NCBI RefSeq assembly: GCF_018614915.1
Contig: NZ_JAGGNU010000066.1
Coordinates: 1-64,000 of the forward strand
From: Variovorax paradoxus
GTDB lineage: Bacteria; Pseudomonadota; Gammaproteobacteria; Burkholderiales; Burkholderiaceae_C
Length of the DNA: 64,000 nucleotides
Direction of reading: 5' to 3'
Shown: piece by piece, positions 8,706-17,445 of the stretch
Position numbering within the stretch: the first letter of the stretch is position 1
Layout: each line of letters opens with the position of its first letter
Notes under the pieces: model-generated
Told to the model about the DNA's origin: nothing
Databases searched by the model: none
The model's input: only the letters and a program-made list of their open reading frames with translations
Translations under genes and position numbers: made by a program

Positions 8706-10619
8706 ATGACCAGCGTTCCATCGCCGCGCGCCTTGCGCGGGCTTGCTTGTGCGCCCCTGGTGTTTCTGGCCTGGTACGGCGGTGACGGAGGAGGCGGCGG
8801 CAGAGCGCAGGGCGCCACCCCGGCGCTGGCGGACACGTCCGCATCGAGCAACAGGCCGGCGCCACCAGACGGACAGCCGGCGGTCCTGACCAGTCCGCCT
8901 CCCGGCACCAAGTTCGGCAGCCGCAGCGCGACCTTCGTCTGGACCCACACCGGCGCCAACCAGTACGGCTTCGCGATCCAGTCGACCTCCTCGGCGACAC
9001 CCGTGGTGGACACAGTGACCAGCGCGACCACGCTGACGGTGACAAACCTGCCCACGGACGGCGCGGGACTCGTGGTCCGGCTGCGCTCCCGATTCAAGGG
9101 AAAGTGGCTGCCGGCCAACGAGTACCTCTTCACGGCAGCCGGGTACACCGCAGCGCAGTCCACCGCGGCCGCCAAGCCCTGGTCCGATCCGATCGCACTG
9201 CCGCTGGTGCCCGCCTCGGCCGCCAACCTGCCGGACGGCAAGCTGCTGCTGTGGGCGGCCCGCTCGCCCACCAGCTTCAGCACGAGCAGCAGCGAGGCCT
9301 ACACCTACACCTCGGTGTTCGACCCCACCACGCGAACGTCCAGCCCCCTGACGGTCACGGCCACGGGCCACCAGATGTTCTGCCCCGGCCTCAGCATGCT
9401 GGCCGACGGCAGCGTGCTGGTCAGCGGCGGCAGCGACGCGGCGAAGACCTCGATCTACGACCCCGCGCTGGGCGGCTGGGTGACGGGTGCGCAGCTCGGG
9501 ATCGCACGTGCCTACCAGTCCAGCACGACGATGTCCGACGGCTCCGTATTCACGGTCGGCGGTTCGTGGAACGGCGGGCTCGGTGGCAAGTATGGCGAGG
9601 TGTGGTCGGCCAGCACCAGGACCTGGCGCACGCTGTCCGGCGTACCGGCCAACATGCCCGACGCGAGCAATGTCTCCAACCCGCCGCTGGCCGGCCCGGA
9701 CGCGGCCGGGGTGTACCGGGGCGACAACCACATGTGGCTGTTCGGCGCCGCCGACGGCTGGGTGTTCCACGCCGGTCCCGCTGCCGCGATGCATTGGATC
9801 GACACGCGCGGCAGCGGCGCCATCCTGCAGGCAGGCCCGCGCAGCGACGACCCCTATGCCATGACCGCCAGCGCCGTGATGTACGACATCGGCAGGATCC
9901 TCAAGCTCGGCGGCGCGCCGAACCACGACAGCGGCAACGCGTTCAAGACCGCGTACATCATCGACATCAGGGCTGGCGCGCCGACGCCGCCCACGGTGCG
10001 CAAGGTTTCGCCCATGGCCTATGGCCGCACCTTCGTCAACAGCGTGGTGCTGCCCAACGGCGAGGTGTTCGTGATGGGCGGCCAGACGCAGCCCGTGCCC
10101 TTCTCCGACTCCTACAGCGTGCTGGCTGCCGAGCTGTGGAGCCCGGTGCTCGAGAGCTTCATCACCGTGCCGCCGATGCAGAGACCGCGCAACTACCACA
10201 GCATTGCCTTGCTGCTGCCGGACGGACGCGTGCTGGCGGGCGGCGGCGGGCTGTGCGCCTGCCCGGCCGACCACCCGGACGCGGAGATCTACACACCACC
10301 CTACCTGCTGGCGCCCGACGGTTCGCCAGCGTCCCGTCCGACCATCACGGCCGCGCCGGCCACCGCCACGTGGGGCAGCCAGATCGCGGTGGCCACCGAC
10401 CGGGCGGCGGCCAGCTTTGCACTGGTGCGCATGGCGTCGGCCACTCACTCGGTCAACACCGACCAGCGTCGCATCCCGCTCTCCTACACCGGCACGGCAG
10501 GCAACTACCAGTTGGGCATTCCGGCCGATCGCGGCGTGGTGCTGCCGGGCAACTACATGCTGTTCGCGCTGGACGGCAGCGGCGTGCCGAGCGTGGCGCG
10601 CACCATCAACATCCGGTAG
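8706..10619 (+). CDS. Secreted galactose oxidase-like copper radical oxidase
   Basis: A 637-residue enzyme with a signal-like N terminus, an N-terminal beta domain (60-140), a Kelch-repeat propeller and a C-terminal DUF1929-type domain. Every catalytic position of galactose/glyoxal oxidase can be placed. The Cys226-Tyr270 thioether pair lies in MFCPGL and ARAYQSST, and the stacking Trp288 in VGGSW. Copper ligands Tyr497-His498 lie in PRNYHS, and His581 in ATHSVNTDQRR. The family oxidises alcohols or aldehydes to produce hydrogen peroxide; the substrate here is unknown. A strong AGGAGG site precedes the start. The next genes encode a cytochrome c and a SCO copper chaperone, consistent with copper loading. 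Confidence 0.85.
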   Translation: MTSVPSPRALRGLACAPLVFLAWYGGDGGGGGRAQGATPALADTSASSNRPAPPDGQPAVLTSPPPGTKFGSRSATFVWTHTGANQYGFAIQSTSSATPVVDTVTSATTLTVTNLPTDGAGLVVRLRSRFKGKWLPANEYLFTAAGYTAAQSTAAAKPWSDPIALPLVPASAANLPDGKLLLWAARSPTSFSTSSSEAYTYTSVFDPTTRTSSPLTVTATGHQMFCPGLSMLADGSVLVSGGSDAAKTSIYDPALGGWVTGAQLGIARAYQSSTTMSDGSVFTVGGSWNGGLGGKYGEVWSASTRTWRTLSGVPANMPDASNVSNPPLAGPDAAGVYRGDNHMWLFGAADGWVFHAGPAAAMHWIDTRGSGAILQAGPRSDDPYAMTASAVMYDIGRILKLGGAPNHDSGNAFKTAYIIDIRAGAPTPPTVRKVSPMAYGRTFVNSVVLPNGEVFVMGGQTQPVPFSDSYSVLAAELWSPVLESFITVPPMQRPRNYHSIALLLPDGRVLAGGGGLCACPADHPDAEIYTPPYLLAPDGSPASRPTITAAPATATWGSQIAVATDRAAASFALVRMASATHSVNTDQRRIPLSYTGTAGNYQLGIPADRGVVLPGNYMLFALDGSGVPSVARTINIR

Positions 10620-11095
10620 TGGCCGGCACGCTTCGCAAGCTGAGGCTCCCGATGACGCTGGCGCTGGCGCTCGTAACCGCACTGGCCGCGGGCCCGGCGT
10701 CGCGCGGTGGGCCTGAACCCGCCGTGCCCGCTTCGGTGGCGCGGGGGGCGCGCCTGTTCGATGGCACCGAGCCGCTCGCCGGCACGTTGTCCGGCCACAG
10801 CGCGCCGCTGCCGGTCGCAGCGACGCGCTGCATCCAGTGCCACACTGGCCCCGGCAAGTCCGCCGCCGCGGTCTCCGACTTCGCGCCGCCGCTGGACCGG
10901 CGCCAGCTGCGCGAAGCCCGCCCGCGCCGCGGCGGCCCGCCCGTCGCGTACGAGCAGGCGTCCTTCTGCCGCACGCTGCGCACCGGCGTCGATCCGGTGC
11001 ACATCGTGCTGCCCCGGGCCATGCCGCGCTTCGATGCCGACGATGGCCAGTGCGCGGCCTTGTGGGACTACCTGACGCAGACTGCCCCCGAATGA
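10619..11095 (+). CDS. Secreted mono-heme cytochrome c
   Basis: A protein of 158 residues from the GTG that overlaps the last base of the preceding stop codon. This start gives a proper signal peptide with a basic n-region (RKLR) and ALALVTALAAG core; ATG at 10652 is the alternative. One heme site CIQCH lies at residues 71-75, with a distal C-terminal helix DGQCAALWDYL. Probably an electron acceptor or partner for the upstream copper oxidase, inferred only from tight linkage. Its stop overlaps the next start by ATGA. Confidence 0.75.
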   Translation: MAGTLRKLRLPMTLALALVTALAAGPASRGGPEPAVPASVARGARLFDGTEPLAGTLSGHSAPLPVAATRCIQCHTGPGKSAAAVSDFAPPLDRRQLREARPRRGGPPVAYEQASFCRTLRTGVDPVHIVLPRAMPRFDADDGQCAALWDYLTQTAPE

Positions 11096-11694
11096 ACGCG
11101 CGTGGCCTTCTCATTCCCTTCCGGGTTACATCGCTCGGGCGCCGGCGCCTGCTTGCCGCCGGTGCGCTGGCGTGGCTGGGGGTGGCGCCGGCCGCCCGTG
11201 CGAACGCCGGCGTCGGCCCGGTGATGCCGGCCGCGATGGCCCCGGCCTTGCCGCTGCGGCGCCACGACGGCGCCGCGCCGATGCTCGCGGCGCAGCTGCG
11301 CGGCGGCCCGACCGCCGTTCAATTGATGTTCACTGGCTGCAGCACGGTCTGCCCGATCCAGGGGGCCTTGTTCTCGACCTTGCAGGCGGCATTGCGGGCC
11401 GAGCGCGATACGGCGGCGCGCCTGCTGTCGCTGAGCATCGACCCGCTGGCCGACGACCCCGCCGCCCTGCGCGCCTGGCTGCGGCGCTTCGGCGCCGGGC
11501 CCACATGGAGCGCGGCGGCGCCTGCCCCCGAGGCGCTCGACCCGATGCTCTCCCTGTTCACGGGAGGCGCGGCCGCGGGCGACCGCCATACCGGCCAGGT
11601 CTATCTGTTCGATCGCCACGCCCGGCTGGTCTGGCGTACCAGCGAGCTGCCGCCGGCCGCCGAGGTCATGGCCGTGCTACGGCAGCTTGGCTAG
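11092..11694 (+). CDS. SCO1/SenC-family copper chaperone
   Basis: A 200-residue exported thioredoxin-fold protein with an RRRLLAAGALA twin-arginine-like signal. The copper-binding CxxxC motif is CSTVC (Cys83/Cys87), and the distal His is His166 in GDRHTGQVYLFD. SCO proteins deliver copper to cytochrome oxidase CuA or other cuproenzymes. Since the upstream gene encodes a mononuclear copper oxidase and starts are coupled, I infer that this copy matures the galactose-oxidase-like enzyme. Confidence 0.8.
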   Translation: MNARGLLIPFRVTSLGRRRLLAAGALAWLGVAPAARANAGVGPVMPAAMAPALPLRRHDGAAPMLAAQLRGGPTAVQLMFTGCSTVCPIQGALFSTLQAALRAERDTAARLLSLSIDPLADDPAALRAWLRRFGAGPTWSAAAPAPEALDPMLSLFTGGAAAGDRHTGQVYLFDRHARLVWRTSELPPAAEVMAVLRQLG

Positions 11695-11881
11695 CCGGAT
11701 GCAGCGGCTGCACAGAGTCGAACTGCATCCACCGGTAGGCCATTCGATGTATAGAAGATGGTCGCTTTTAAGCGTAGAACAATGCCGCCCGATGGGCCTG
11801 CGTGCCTGTTGTTCGCGTTCTCGAAGTGAGCACCGTGGCCCTGATTTTACTTCCCCTTGGCAGGGGGTGAAAGGAAATCCC

Positions 11882-12409
11882 ATGAGCAAGGCAATCGGTC
11901 AAGCTGTGCTTTGCGCTGCCACCGCAGCAGCGTCAATGATGCTGGGCTCGGCATGGGCCCACGAGCCCGGCCGCATGACGGGCGGTGGGAGCTTTTTCTG
12001 TCCCTACCTCACCGGAAACCAACGAGTGACGCATGGTTTCGAGCTGCATTGCAAGCTCGACGGAGTCGACGTATCGGAGCCGAACAATCTGGAAATCAAC
12101 TTCTCGGGAGGCGACAACTTCCATCTGACCACGTTGACGGCGGCCCTTTGCACTGACACCCAAGCGATCGAGCAACCCCCGTCGGCAGGGTTCGACACAT
12201 TCGAAGGCGCGGGAACAGGCACCTTCAATGGTCAAGCCGCAGCCATCACGTTCACCTTCACCGACGGCGGAGAGCCGGGCACCAAGGACACCGCCGTGAT
12301 CAAGATCACGGTGGGGGGAAGCACCGTGATCGATTGCCCGTCCTCGCCGAGTTCGTTCCTGACCTTCGGCAACCATCAGGCGCACCGGGCGACCGGCAAC
12401 AAGCCGTAG
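11882..12409 (+). CDS. Secreted beta-rich protein of the GGG-SFF type (post-COAP-1-like)
   Basis: A 175-residue exported protein with a signal peptide cleaved near SAWAHE. The mature part begins with GRMTGGGSFF and contains VTHGFELHC and EINFSGGDNFHLT, with scattered cysteines in pairs. I associate this pattern with the uncharacterised post-COAP-1 domain proteins, at modest certainty. A GAAAGGA ribosome-binding site precedes ATG 11882; the longer in-frame extension lacks coding character. The 187-bp region upstream holds no gene that I can support. Confidence 0.65.
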   Translation: MSKAIGQAVLCAATAAASMMLGSAWAHEPGRMTGGGSFFCPYLTGNQRVTHGFELHCKLDGVDVSEPNNLEINFSGGDNFHLTTLTAALCTDTQAIEQPPSAGFDTFEGAGTGTFNGQAAAITFTFTDGGEPGTKDTAVIKITVGGSTVIDCPSSPSSFLTFGNHQAHRATGNKP

Positions 12410-12437
12410 CCGCTTCGACACCCCCGGAGCCTCTGTC

Positions 12438-12809
12438 GTGCCGCAAGACAAGCGTAGAGCAGGCCTGGCGCTGACAGGCGTTTGCCTGGCCGCGCTGGCC
12501 GCGACCGGGGGTGCGTCGCTGTTCGCCGCCGAACGGGACGGCGCGTCTTTCATGCAGGCCCACGCGAGGGAGCAGCCCGCCGCCGGCGGAACCCAGGGCA
12601 ACGACCCCGGATCGGCAAGCCTCGGCGGCGCGCTCTACAGCCCGTTCAGCACTGCGGAGATGGTTGCGGAACGACCTGGCGCCACACACGTCACGCCGAC
12701 ACGACACAAGGAGGACGAAGCAAGGCCCGGCCTGGCCATGACGGCTGTCACCGCCTTCGTCGCTGCAGGGTTCCTCGTCGCCCTCGTCCGTGCACTGATC
12801 GAGCTTTGA
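12438..12809 (+). CDS. Hypothetical protein with two hydrophobic segments
   Basis: A 123-residue frame from GTG 12438, preceded by CGGAG. It has an N-terminal hydrophobic segment (LALTGVCLAALAATGGASLF), a polar middle and a C-terminal helix AMTAVTAFVAAGFLVALVRAL. No family recognised. It follows the GGG-SFF gene by 28 bp on the same strand and may be expressed with it. Coding reality is uncertain. Confidence 0.45.
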   Translation: MPQDKRRAGLALTGVCLAALAATGGASLFAAERDGASFMQAHAREQPAAGGTQGNDPGSASLGGALYSPFSTAEMVAERPGATHVTPTRHKEDEARPGLAMTAVTAFVAAGFLVALVRALIEL

Positions 12810-12822
12810 GACCTGCACCGTT

Positions 12823-14307
12823 TCATGGGCGGCCCTCGAGCAGGCGGTTCATTTCCTCTGCCCACCGGGAATTGCACCGCCACAGCGGCTGCAGCGCGTC
12901 GGCAGACGTTGCCGCCACGTCCGACCACTGCCGCAACCATCGAGCTGCCATCTCGGCGCGGCCCAGTGAAGCGTTTGCCGCGGCCGCAGTGCGCATCGCA
13001 GGACGCCAGGCCGGCCGAATCTTGAGCGCGGCGACGGCGCACTGGAGCGCGTCCTCGGCCTTGCCATTGAACAGGAAGGCGAGCGCGAGCACGTTGTACC
13101 AGACGAAGTTCTGCGGGTCGTAGCGGTTCAAGCGCAGGCCGCGTTCGAGCGACCGCACTGCGAGGGCGGCATCGCCCGAATACAGGGCCGCCATGCCGTG
13201 CACCAAGTGGCCGAGCGCGAAGCTGGGGCTCAGCTCGACGGCCTTCTCCGCGCTTCGCAGCGCGAGCGCAAACTCGTCCGCGTAGACATCCACGATCGCC
13301 AGCGCATAGTGCGTGTAGGGATTCTTCTCGTCGAGCTGCACGGCTTCGAGCGCGGCGGCGTGGCCCTCGCGAAGGTCGAGCGCTGGGTCCTCGCTCCATC
13401 CGTAGGCGACGAGCCCGGCATTCACGCGCCCGAGCCACAGGCGCGCCTCGGTGAGCTCGGCGTCGATGAGGCGAGCCTGCCGGAACAGCTCTCTCGCCTT
13501 CAAGTGGGTGGGCTTCGTGACATGGTGGAACAGCCAGGAGCCTTGGGCCACGAGGTCCCACCCGGCCACGCTGCCGGTGCGCCTGCCCGCCGCCCGGCTA
13601 CCCGTGTTCTTGAGCAACTCAGGCTCGATGGCACCGGCCACCCGCTGTGCGATGGCATCCTGCACCTCGAACATGTCGGCATCGGCGAAGTCGTATCGAT
13701 CCGCCCATAGGCAGCTGCCGCTCGACGCCTCGACCAGCTGCGCCGAGATGCGAACGCGCGCGCCCGACTTGCGCACAGAGCCCTCCAGTAGGTAGCGCAC
13801 GCCCAACTCGGCAGCGGCCGTGCGGCCGTCCACGGGCTTGAGCTTGTAGACGTGGCTTGCATTGCGGCCGGTGACCGAGAACCAGCGAAAGCGCGTGAGC
13901 GCAGTGATGAGTGCCTCGGTCACGCCGTCGGCGAGATATTCCTGCGCGGGGTCGTCGCCCAGGTGGGTGAAGGGCAGCACGGCGATGCTGGGCCGGCCGC
14001 CGTGGTCGGGCTCGCCATGCAGCAGTGGCGCGAGCTGCGTGTCCTCTGCCGCCGCGCCGCCGGACAGCCGGTAGCCAAACCGCGGTACCGTGACGATCCA
14101 CTCTGCGCCGTCGGGCTGAGACGCGCCGAGCAGCTTGCGCAAGGCAGTGACCTGCACAGACAGGTTGCTGTCCTCGACCACCAGTCCGGGCCATGCCGAG
14201 CGCATCAACTCGGCCTTGGACACCGGCTCGCCACCCGAATCGAGCAACGCCTGCAGGATGCGCAAGCCGCGCTGGCCTACGGCGACGGCCACGCCGTCGC
14301 GCGTGAG
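12823..14307 (-). pseudogene. Winged-helix/TPR regulator (CadC/adenylate-cyclase-like), 5'-truncated
   Basis: A frame of nearly 490 codons with the end of an OmpR/CadC-type winged helix (GLRILQALLDSGGEPVSKAE, DSNLSVQVTALRKLLG, VPRFGYRL). A SPFH-like PSIAVLPFTHLGDDPAQEYLADG segment follows, then TPR repeats to the C terminus. Intact relatives begin about 25 residues earlier; here the homology starts at LTRDG and is immediately preceded by an in-frame TGA at 14311-14313. A GTG at 14292 could allow reduced translation, but the first wing strands would be missing. The breakpoint coincides with that of the divergent cupin fragment. Confidence 0.7.
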
Positions 14308-14591
14308 CGGTCACCCTGCCCGCGGGCGAGCGCACGAAGGCCCACGTGCATGAGATCCACGAGTCGGCGCACTACATGCTCAGCGGCGAGGAAGTGGAGC
14401 TGTGGACCGGCCCGCAACTGCAGCAGCGCGACGTGGCGCGGCCCGGCGACTACCTGTTCGTACCGGCCGGCATGCCGCACGTTGCGGTGAACCGCGGCCG
14501 CACACCGGCCGTGTTCGTCGGTGCGCGCAACGAGCCGACGGCACAGGAATCCGTGCTGCTGCTCCCCGAGCTCGATGCGCTGGTGCCTTGA
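14307..14591 (+). pseudogene. Cupin-domain protein, 5'-truncated
   Basis: The frame reads from just after an in-frame TGA (14304-14306): AVTLPAGERTKAHVHEIHES, then HYMLSGEEVELWTG, GDYLFVPAGMPHVAVN and a C-terminal tail. This is the second half of a small cupin whose metal-ligand motif (HVHEIHE) is intact. The first about 30 residues expected in the family are absent. A GTG at 14346 would start translation after the first conserved strand. It shares its breakpoint with the divergent winged-helix gene, so both genes lost their 5' ends in one event. Confidence 0.6.
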
Positions 14592-14615
14592 CCCCGTCAT
14601 CTTCAGGAGATAAGC

Positions 14616-15107
14616 ATGGCAAAGATCGAAGCCAGGATCGCCGCGATGGGCTTGGTGCTGCCGCAAGCGCTGCGAAGCCCGCCCGCACTGAGACTGCCTT
14701 TTGAATGGGTGCGCCTACGCCGCGCGCGTGCCTTCGTGTCCGGACATGTGCCCGTGGAGGCGGACGGGCAGCTCGCCAGGCCACTTGGCAAGGTGGGCTC
14801 CGAGGTCTCGCCCGAGCAGGGCTATGCCGCGGCACGCCTGGTCGCGCTGGCGCACCTGGCGAGCCTGCAGCGCGCCCTCGGCGACCTGGACCGCATCACT
14901 GCGTGGCTGCGGGTGTTCGCGATGGTGAACGTGGCACCCGGCTTCTACGAAACGCCGCGCGTCACCAACGGCTACTCCGACCTGATTCTCGAGCTCTTCG
15001 GTCCCGAGGTCGGCGCCCATGCGCGTTCATCGATCGGAATGGTCATCCCAATGAACGCACCGGTGAACTGCGAGGCGGAGGTCGAGATCGATGGCGGCGA
15101 GCGCTGA
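14616..15107 (+). CDS. RidA/YjgF family protein
   Basis: A 163-residue protein of the RidA superfamily (reactive enamine/imine deaminases). Visible are FVSGHVPVEADGQLARPLGKVG, then GYAAARLVALAHLASLQRALGDLDRI and the VNVAPGFYETPRVTNGYSDLI segment. The arginine seen at the substrate site in canonical RidA is not placed with certainty. AGGAG precedes the start. It lies 24 bp after the cupin fragment, and this pair probably formed an operon before the 5' deletion. Confidence 0.8.
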   Translation: MAKIEARIAAMGLVLPQALRSPPALRLPFEWVRLRRARAFVSGHVPVEADGQLARPLGKVGSEVSPEQGYAAARLVALAHLASLQRALGDLDRITAWLRVFAMVNVAPGFYETPRVTNGYSDLILELFGPEVGAHARSSIGMVIPMNAPVNCEAEVEIDGGER

Positions 15108-15222
15108 CGGACCAGGAGATCGCGCAACGGCGGAGGCGCCGCGGATAGTTCGCATCGCGCGTGGCTCCCGCGGGGAGCTCACTACACTGGTCCGGATTGG
15201 CCACCCTCCGCAAGCGCATCGC

Positions 15223-15939
15223 GTGCCTGACCTCCTTACTTCCTATTTCCGCGCTGGCGACGTCATCCGCAGTCGAAGCGTGAGTGATGTCGTGCTGTCA
15301 GGCACGCTCGATGTGCCGGCGCCTCCCGCACGCCTGATTTCAGATTGGGAAAGGGAGATATCTTCGCGGCGGCTGGCCCTGGAACCAGGAGATGTCGAGG
15401 CATTGCCGCTGGCGCGAGCACGTGCGCGCTGGCCGGACTACAGGCACTGCGTGCAGGCGCTTTCCGATTGGACGCGCACGCTCGGATTGCCTGAGGTGCT
15501 TGCCTCCAGTGACGTAGCCCTCATGGCCTGCCGCGGCGCGAGGTACCACCATGACGGAGCGCTCTACGGGGGCGCCGCCTTTTGCAATCTTTTCCTGAGC
15601 GAGGATCGGGGTCTGGACTTGCACTTTCCCTCTGCGGGTCATCGAATCCCGCTGACCCGCGGTACGGCCGTGATATTCGACACCGGCCAGCCGCACGCCG
15701 TCATTCAACGTCGCAGCGGCGGGTTCAATGTGGCCGACTTCGCGCCCGACCAGGATTGCACCCAAGTATTCCTGAGCTGGGAGCTTCCCATCGAGGATGC
15801 CCATGTCGGGCGGGCACTTCGGGTCGCCTTCGACGTCGACCCATCGAACGCCTCGCAACTGAGTGAAGAGCAGGTCTGGCTGAACGGCGCGCGGGCCACT
15901 GTGTGCCCGCATTCTGGTCGGTGGTGCGGGGCCGATTGA
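15223..15939 (+). CDS. 2OG-Fe(II) oxygenase-like protein
   Basis: About 238 residues from GTG 15223. The core CRGARYHHDGALYGGAAFCN contains an HxD pair and is followed about 50 residues later by the distal His in DTGQPHAVIQRR. Arg-Arg and GGFNVADF follow. This order fits the iron(II)/2-oxoglutarate dioxygenase fold. The frame is open back to 15091, overlapping ridA, but a TACACT -10-like hexamer near 15184 suggests transcription begins inside that extension; 15223 is therefore preferred. Substrate unknown. Confidence 0.55.
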   Translation: MPDLLTSYFRAGDVIRSRSVSDVVLSGTLDVPAPPARLISDWEREISSRRLALEPGDVEALPLARARARWPDYRHCVQALSDWTRTLGLPEVLASSDVALMACRGARYHHDGALYGGAAFCNLFLSEDRGLDLHFPSAGHRIPLTRGTAVIFDTGQPHAVIQRRSGGFNVADFAPDQDCTQVFLSWELPIEDAHVGRALRVAFDVDPSNASQLSEEQVWLNGARATVCPHSGRWCGAD

Positions 15940-15956
15940 CGCGCCAACTCTCTGCT

Positions 15957-16463
15957 TCATGGTGAGGCTCCTTCACGCAACAACGCCATCGAATAGCTGT
16001 CGCTGTACTCGCCATCGACCCGGAATGCGCGGCGCATGAGTCCTTCGACTTCGAAGCCGAAGCGTTCGTACAGTGCCTTGGCGTTCGCATTGTCCACGCG
16101 CACGTCGAGCTCGATGCGCGTCAGGCCTTGGGTCCATGCCGCTGCGATGGCGGCCCGCATCAGCTTGGCGCCGATGCCCAGATGCCGCGCTGCCGGAATC
16201 AGGCCGATGCCCAGGGTTCCCACGTGCGACCTGGCCTGGCCGTGGGTCGGCAGCACGTCGCACCAGCCGACGACCTGCCCGTCCAGCAGGGCGACGAAGT
16301 GGCACATGCCATTGGCGATGATGGAGCGATAGAAGGCGAACGCCTCTTCCTTCGGCGGCGCCTGCGTGAAGGCGAGATATCGCTTCTCGCGTGCGACGGT
16401 GTCGAGCGCGGCGCGCAGGCCTTCGAAATGCACTTCGGAAATGCGTTCGATCGACAGATTCAT
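15957..16463 (-). CDS. GNAT-family N-acetyltransferase
   Basis: A 168-residue GNAT protein. The acetyl-CoA pyrophosphate loop is in the segment LGIGLIPAARHLGIGAKLM, with strand DGQVVGWCDV before it and the C-terminal NANAKALYERFGFEVEG motif typical of the family. Substrate not predictable. It begins 10 bp after the EamA gene ends and is the last gene of the ada-ogt-eamA operon. Confidence 0.85.
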   Translation of the reverse strand: MNLSIERISEVHFEGLRAALDTVAREKRYLAFTQAPPKEEAFAFYRSIIANGMCHFVALLDGQVVGWCDVLPTHGQARSHVGTLGIGLIPAARHLGIGAKLMRAAIAAAWTQGLTRIELDVRVDNANAKALYERFGFEVEGLMRRAFRVDGEYSDSYSMALLREGASP

Positions 16464-16473
16464 GAGACAGGCA

Positions 16474-17445
16474 TCAGGCCGCTGCGCGCTGGCGGCGTCC
16501 CAGCTTGACCAGGCCGGTCGACAAGGCCACGCCGCAGACGATCACCGCCGCGCAGAGCAGCATCCACTGCGTGATCTGCTCGCCGAGGAAGACCGCGCCG
16601 TAGAACAGCGCGAACACCGGCACCAGGAAAGTCACGGTCAGCGCGCGCGCCGGTCCGGCGCTCTCGATCAGGCGGAAGAACAGGATGTAGGCCAGGCCGG
16701 TGCAGGCCGTGCCGACGGCGATCAGCGCGAGCCACGCCTTCAGGCTCGGCATCTGCGCTGGCCAGAGCCACAGTGCCGGCAATGCCAGTGCGAGCGTGGC
16801 GCCGATCTGGCTGCCAGTTGCAGTGGCCAGCGCGGGAACGCCGGACAGGTGCTTGCGCGTCAGGCTGGCCGCGAAGGCGTAGCAGATGCAGGCCGCGAGA
16901 CAGGCGCCGATGGCCCACAGCGCCGACGCTTCGTCGGCACCCGAATGAAAGCCCGCGCTGCGGCCGGCCAGCATCGCGACGCCGGCGAAGCCGATCACCA
17001 GGCCGAGGATGCGCGAGCGGTCGGGCCGGTCGCCGAACCAGGCCCATGCCACGAGCGCGCCGAACATCGGCACCGTGGCGTTGAGCACCGCCGCGAGGCC
17101 GCTGTTGATGGTCAGCAGCGCGAAGGCGAAGAAGGCGAAGGGCAGCCCGGAATTGATGATGCCGATGCCGAGCGCCGGTTTCCAGTACTGCCTGAAACTC
17201 GACCACTGGCCGCCCATCAGCAGCAGCGGCAGCAGGAAGAGCGTGGCGATCGCGACGCGCACGGCGGCCGTCGGCAACGCGCCGAACTCGGCGGCACCGA
17301 TGCGCATGAACAGGAAGGACGCGCCCCACAGCATGCCGAGCAGCGCGAGGTCGACGAGCCAGCGCCGGTTGGCCGGACGCGCTGCCGGTGTCTTTGCAGC
17401 GGGCGGCGAGGTGCTTGCCTCTGCCGGGCACTCGCCCTCGCTCAC
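16474..17445 (-). CDS. EamA/DMT-superfamily permease
   Basis: A 323-residue inner-membrane protein with ten predicted helices in two EamA repeats (first repeat from LALLGMLWGASFLFMRIG; second from WAIGACLAACICYAF). It is a putative metabolite or drug exporter. The GTG start at 17445 overlaps the ogt stop as GTGA, and no better start lies upstream outside ogt. Confidence 0.85.
   Translation of the reverse strand: MSEGECPAEASTSPPAAKTPAARPANRRWLVDLALLGMLWGASFLFMRIGAAEFGALPTAAVRVAIATLFLLPLLLMGGQWSSFRQYWKPALGIGIINSGLPFAFFAFALLTINSGLAAVLNATVPMFGALVAWAWFGDRPDRSRILGLVIGFAGVAMLAGRSAGFHSGADEASALWAIGACLAACICYAFAASLTRKHLSGVPALATATGSQIGATLALALPALWLWPAQMPSLKAWLALIAVGTACTGLAYILFFRLIESAGPARALTVTFLVPVFALFYGAVFLGEQITQWMLLCAAVIVCGVALSTGLVKLGRRQRAAA

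Noticed and set aside
8073..11114. Minus-strand open frame of over 1,000 codons
   Set aside because: Antisense to the galactose oxidase and cytochrome genes; only the last about 190 codons (DUF4124 remnant) look like protein.
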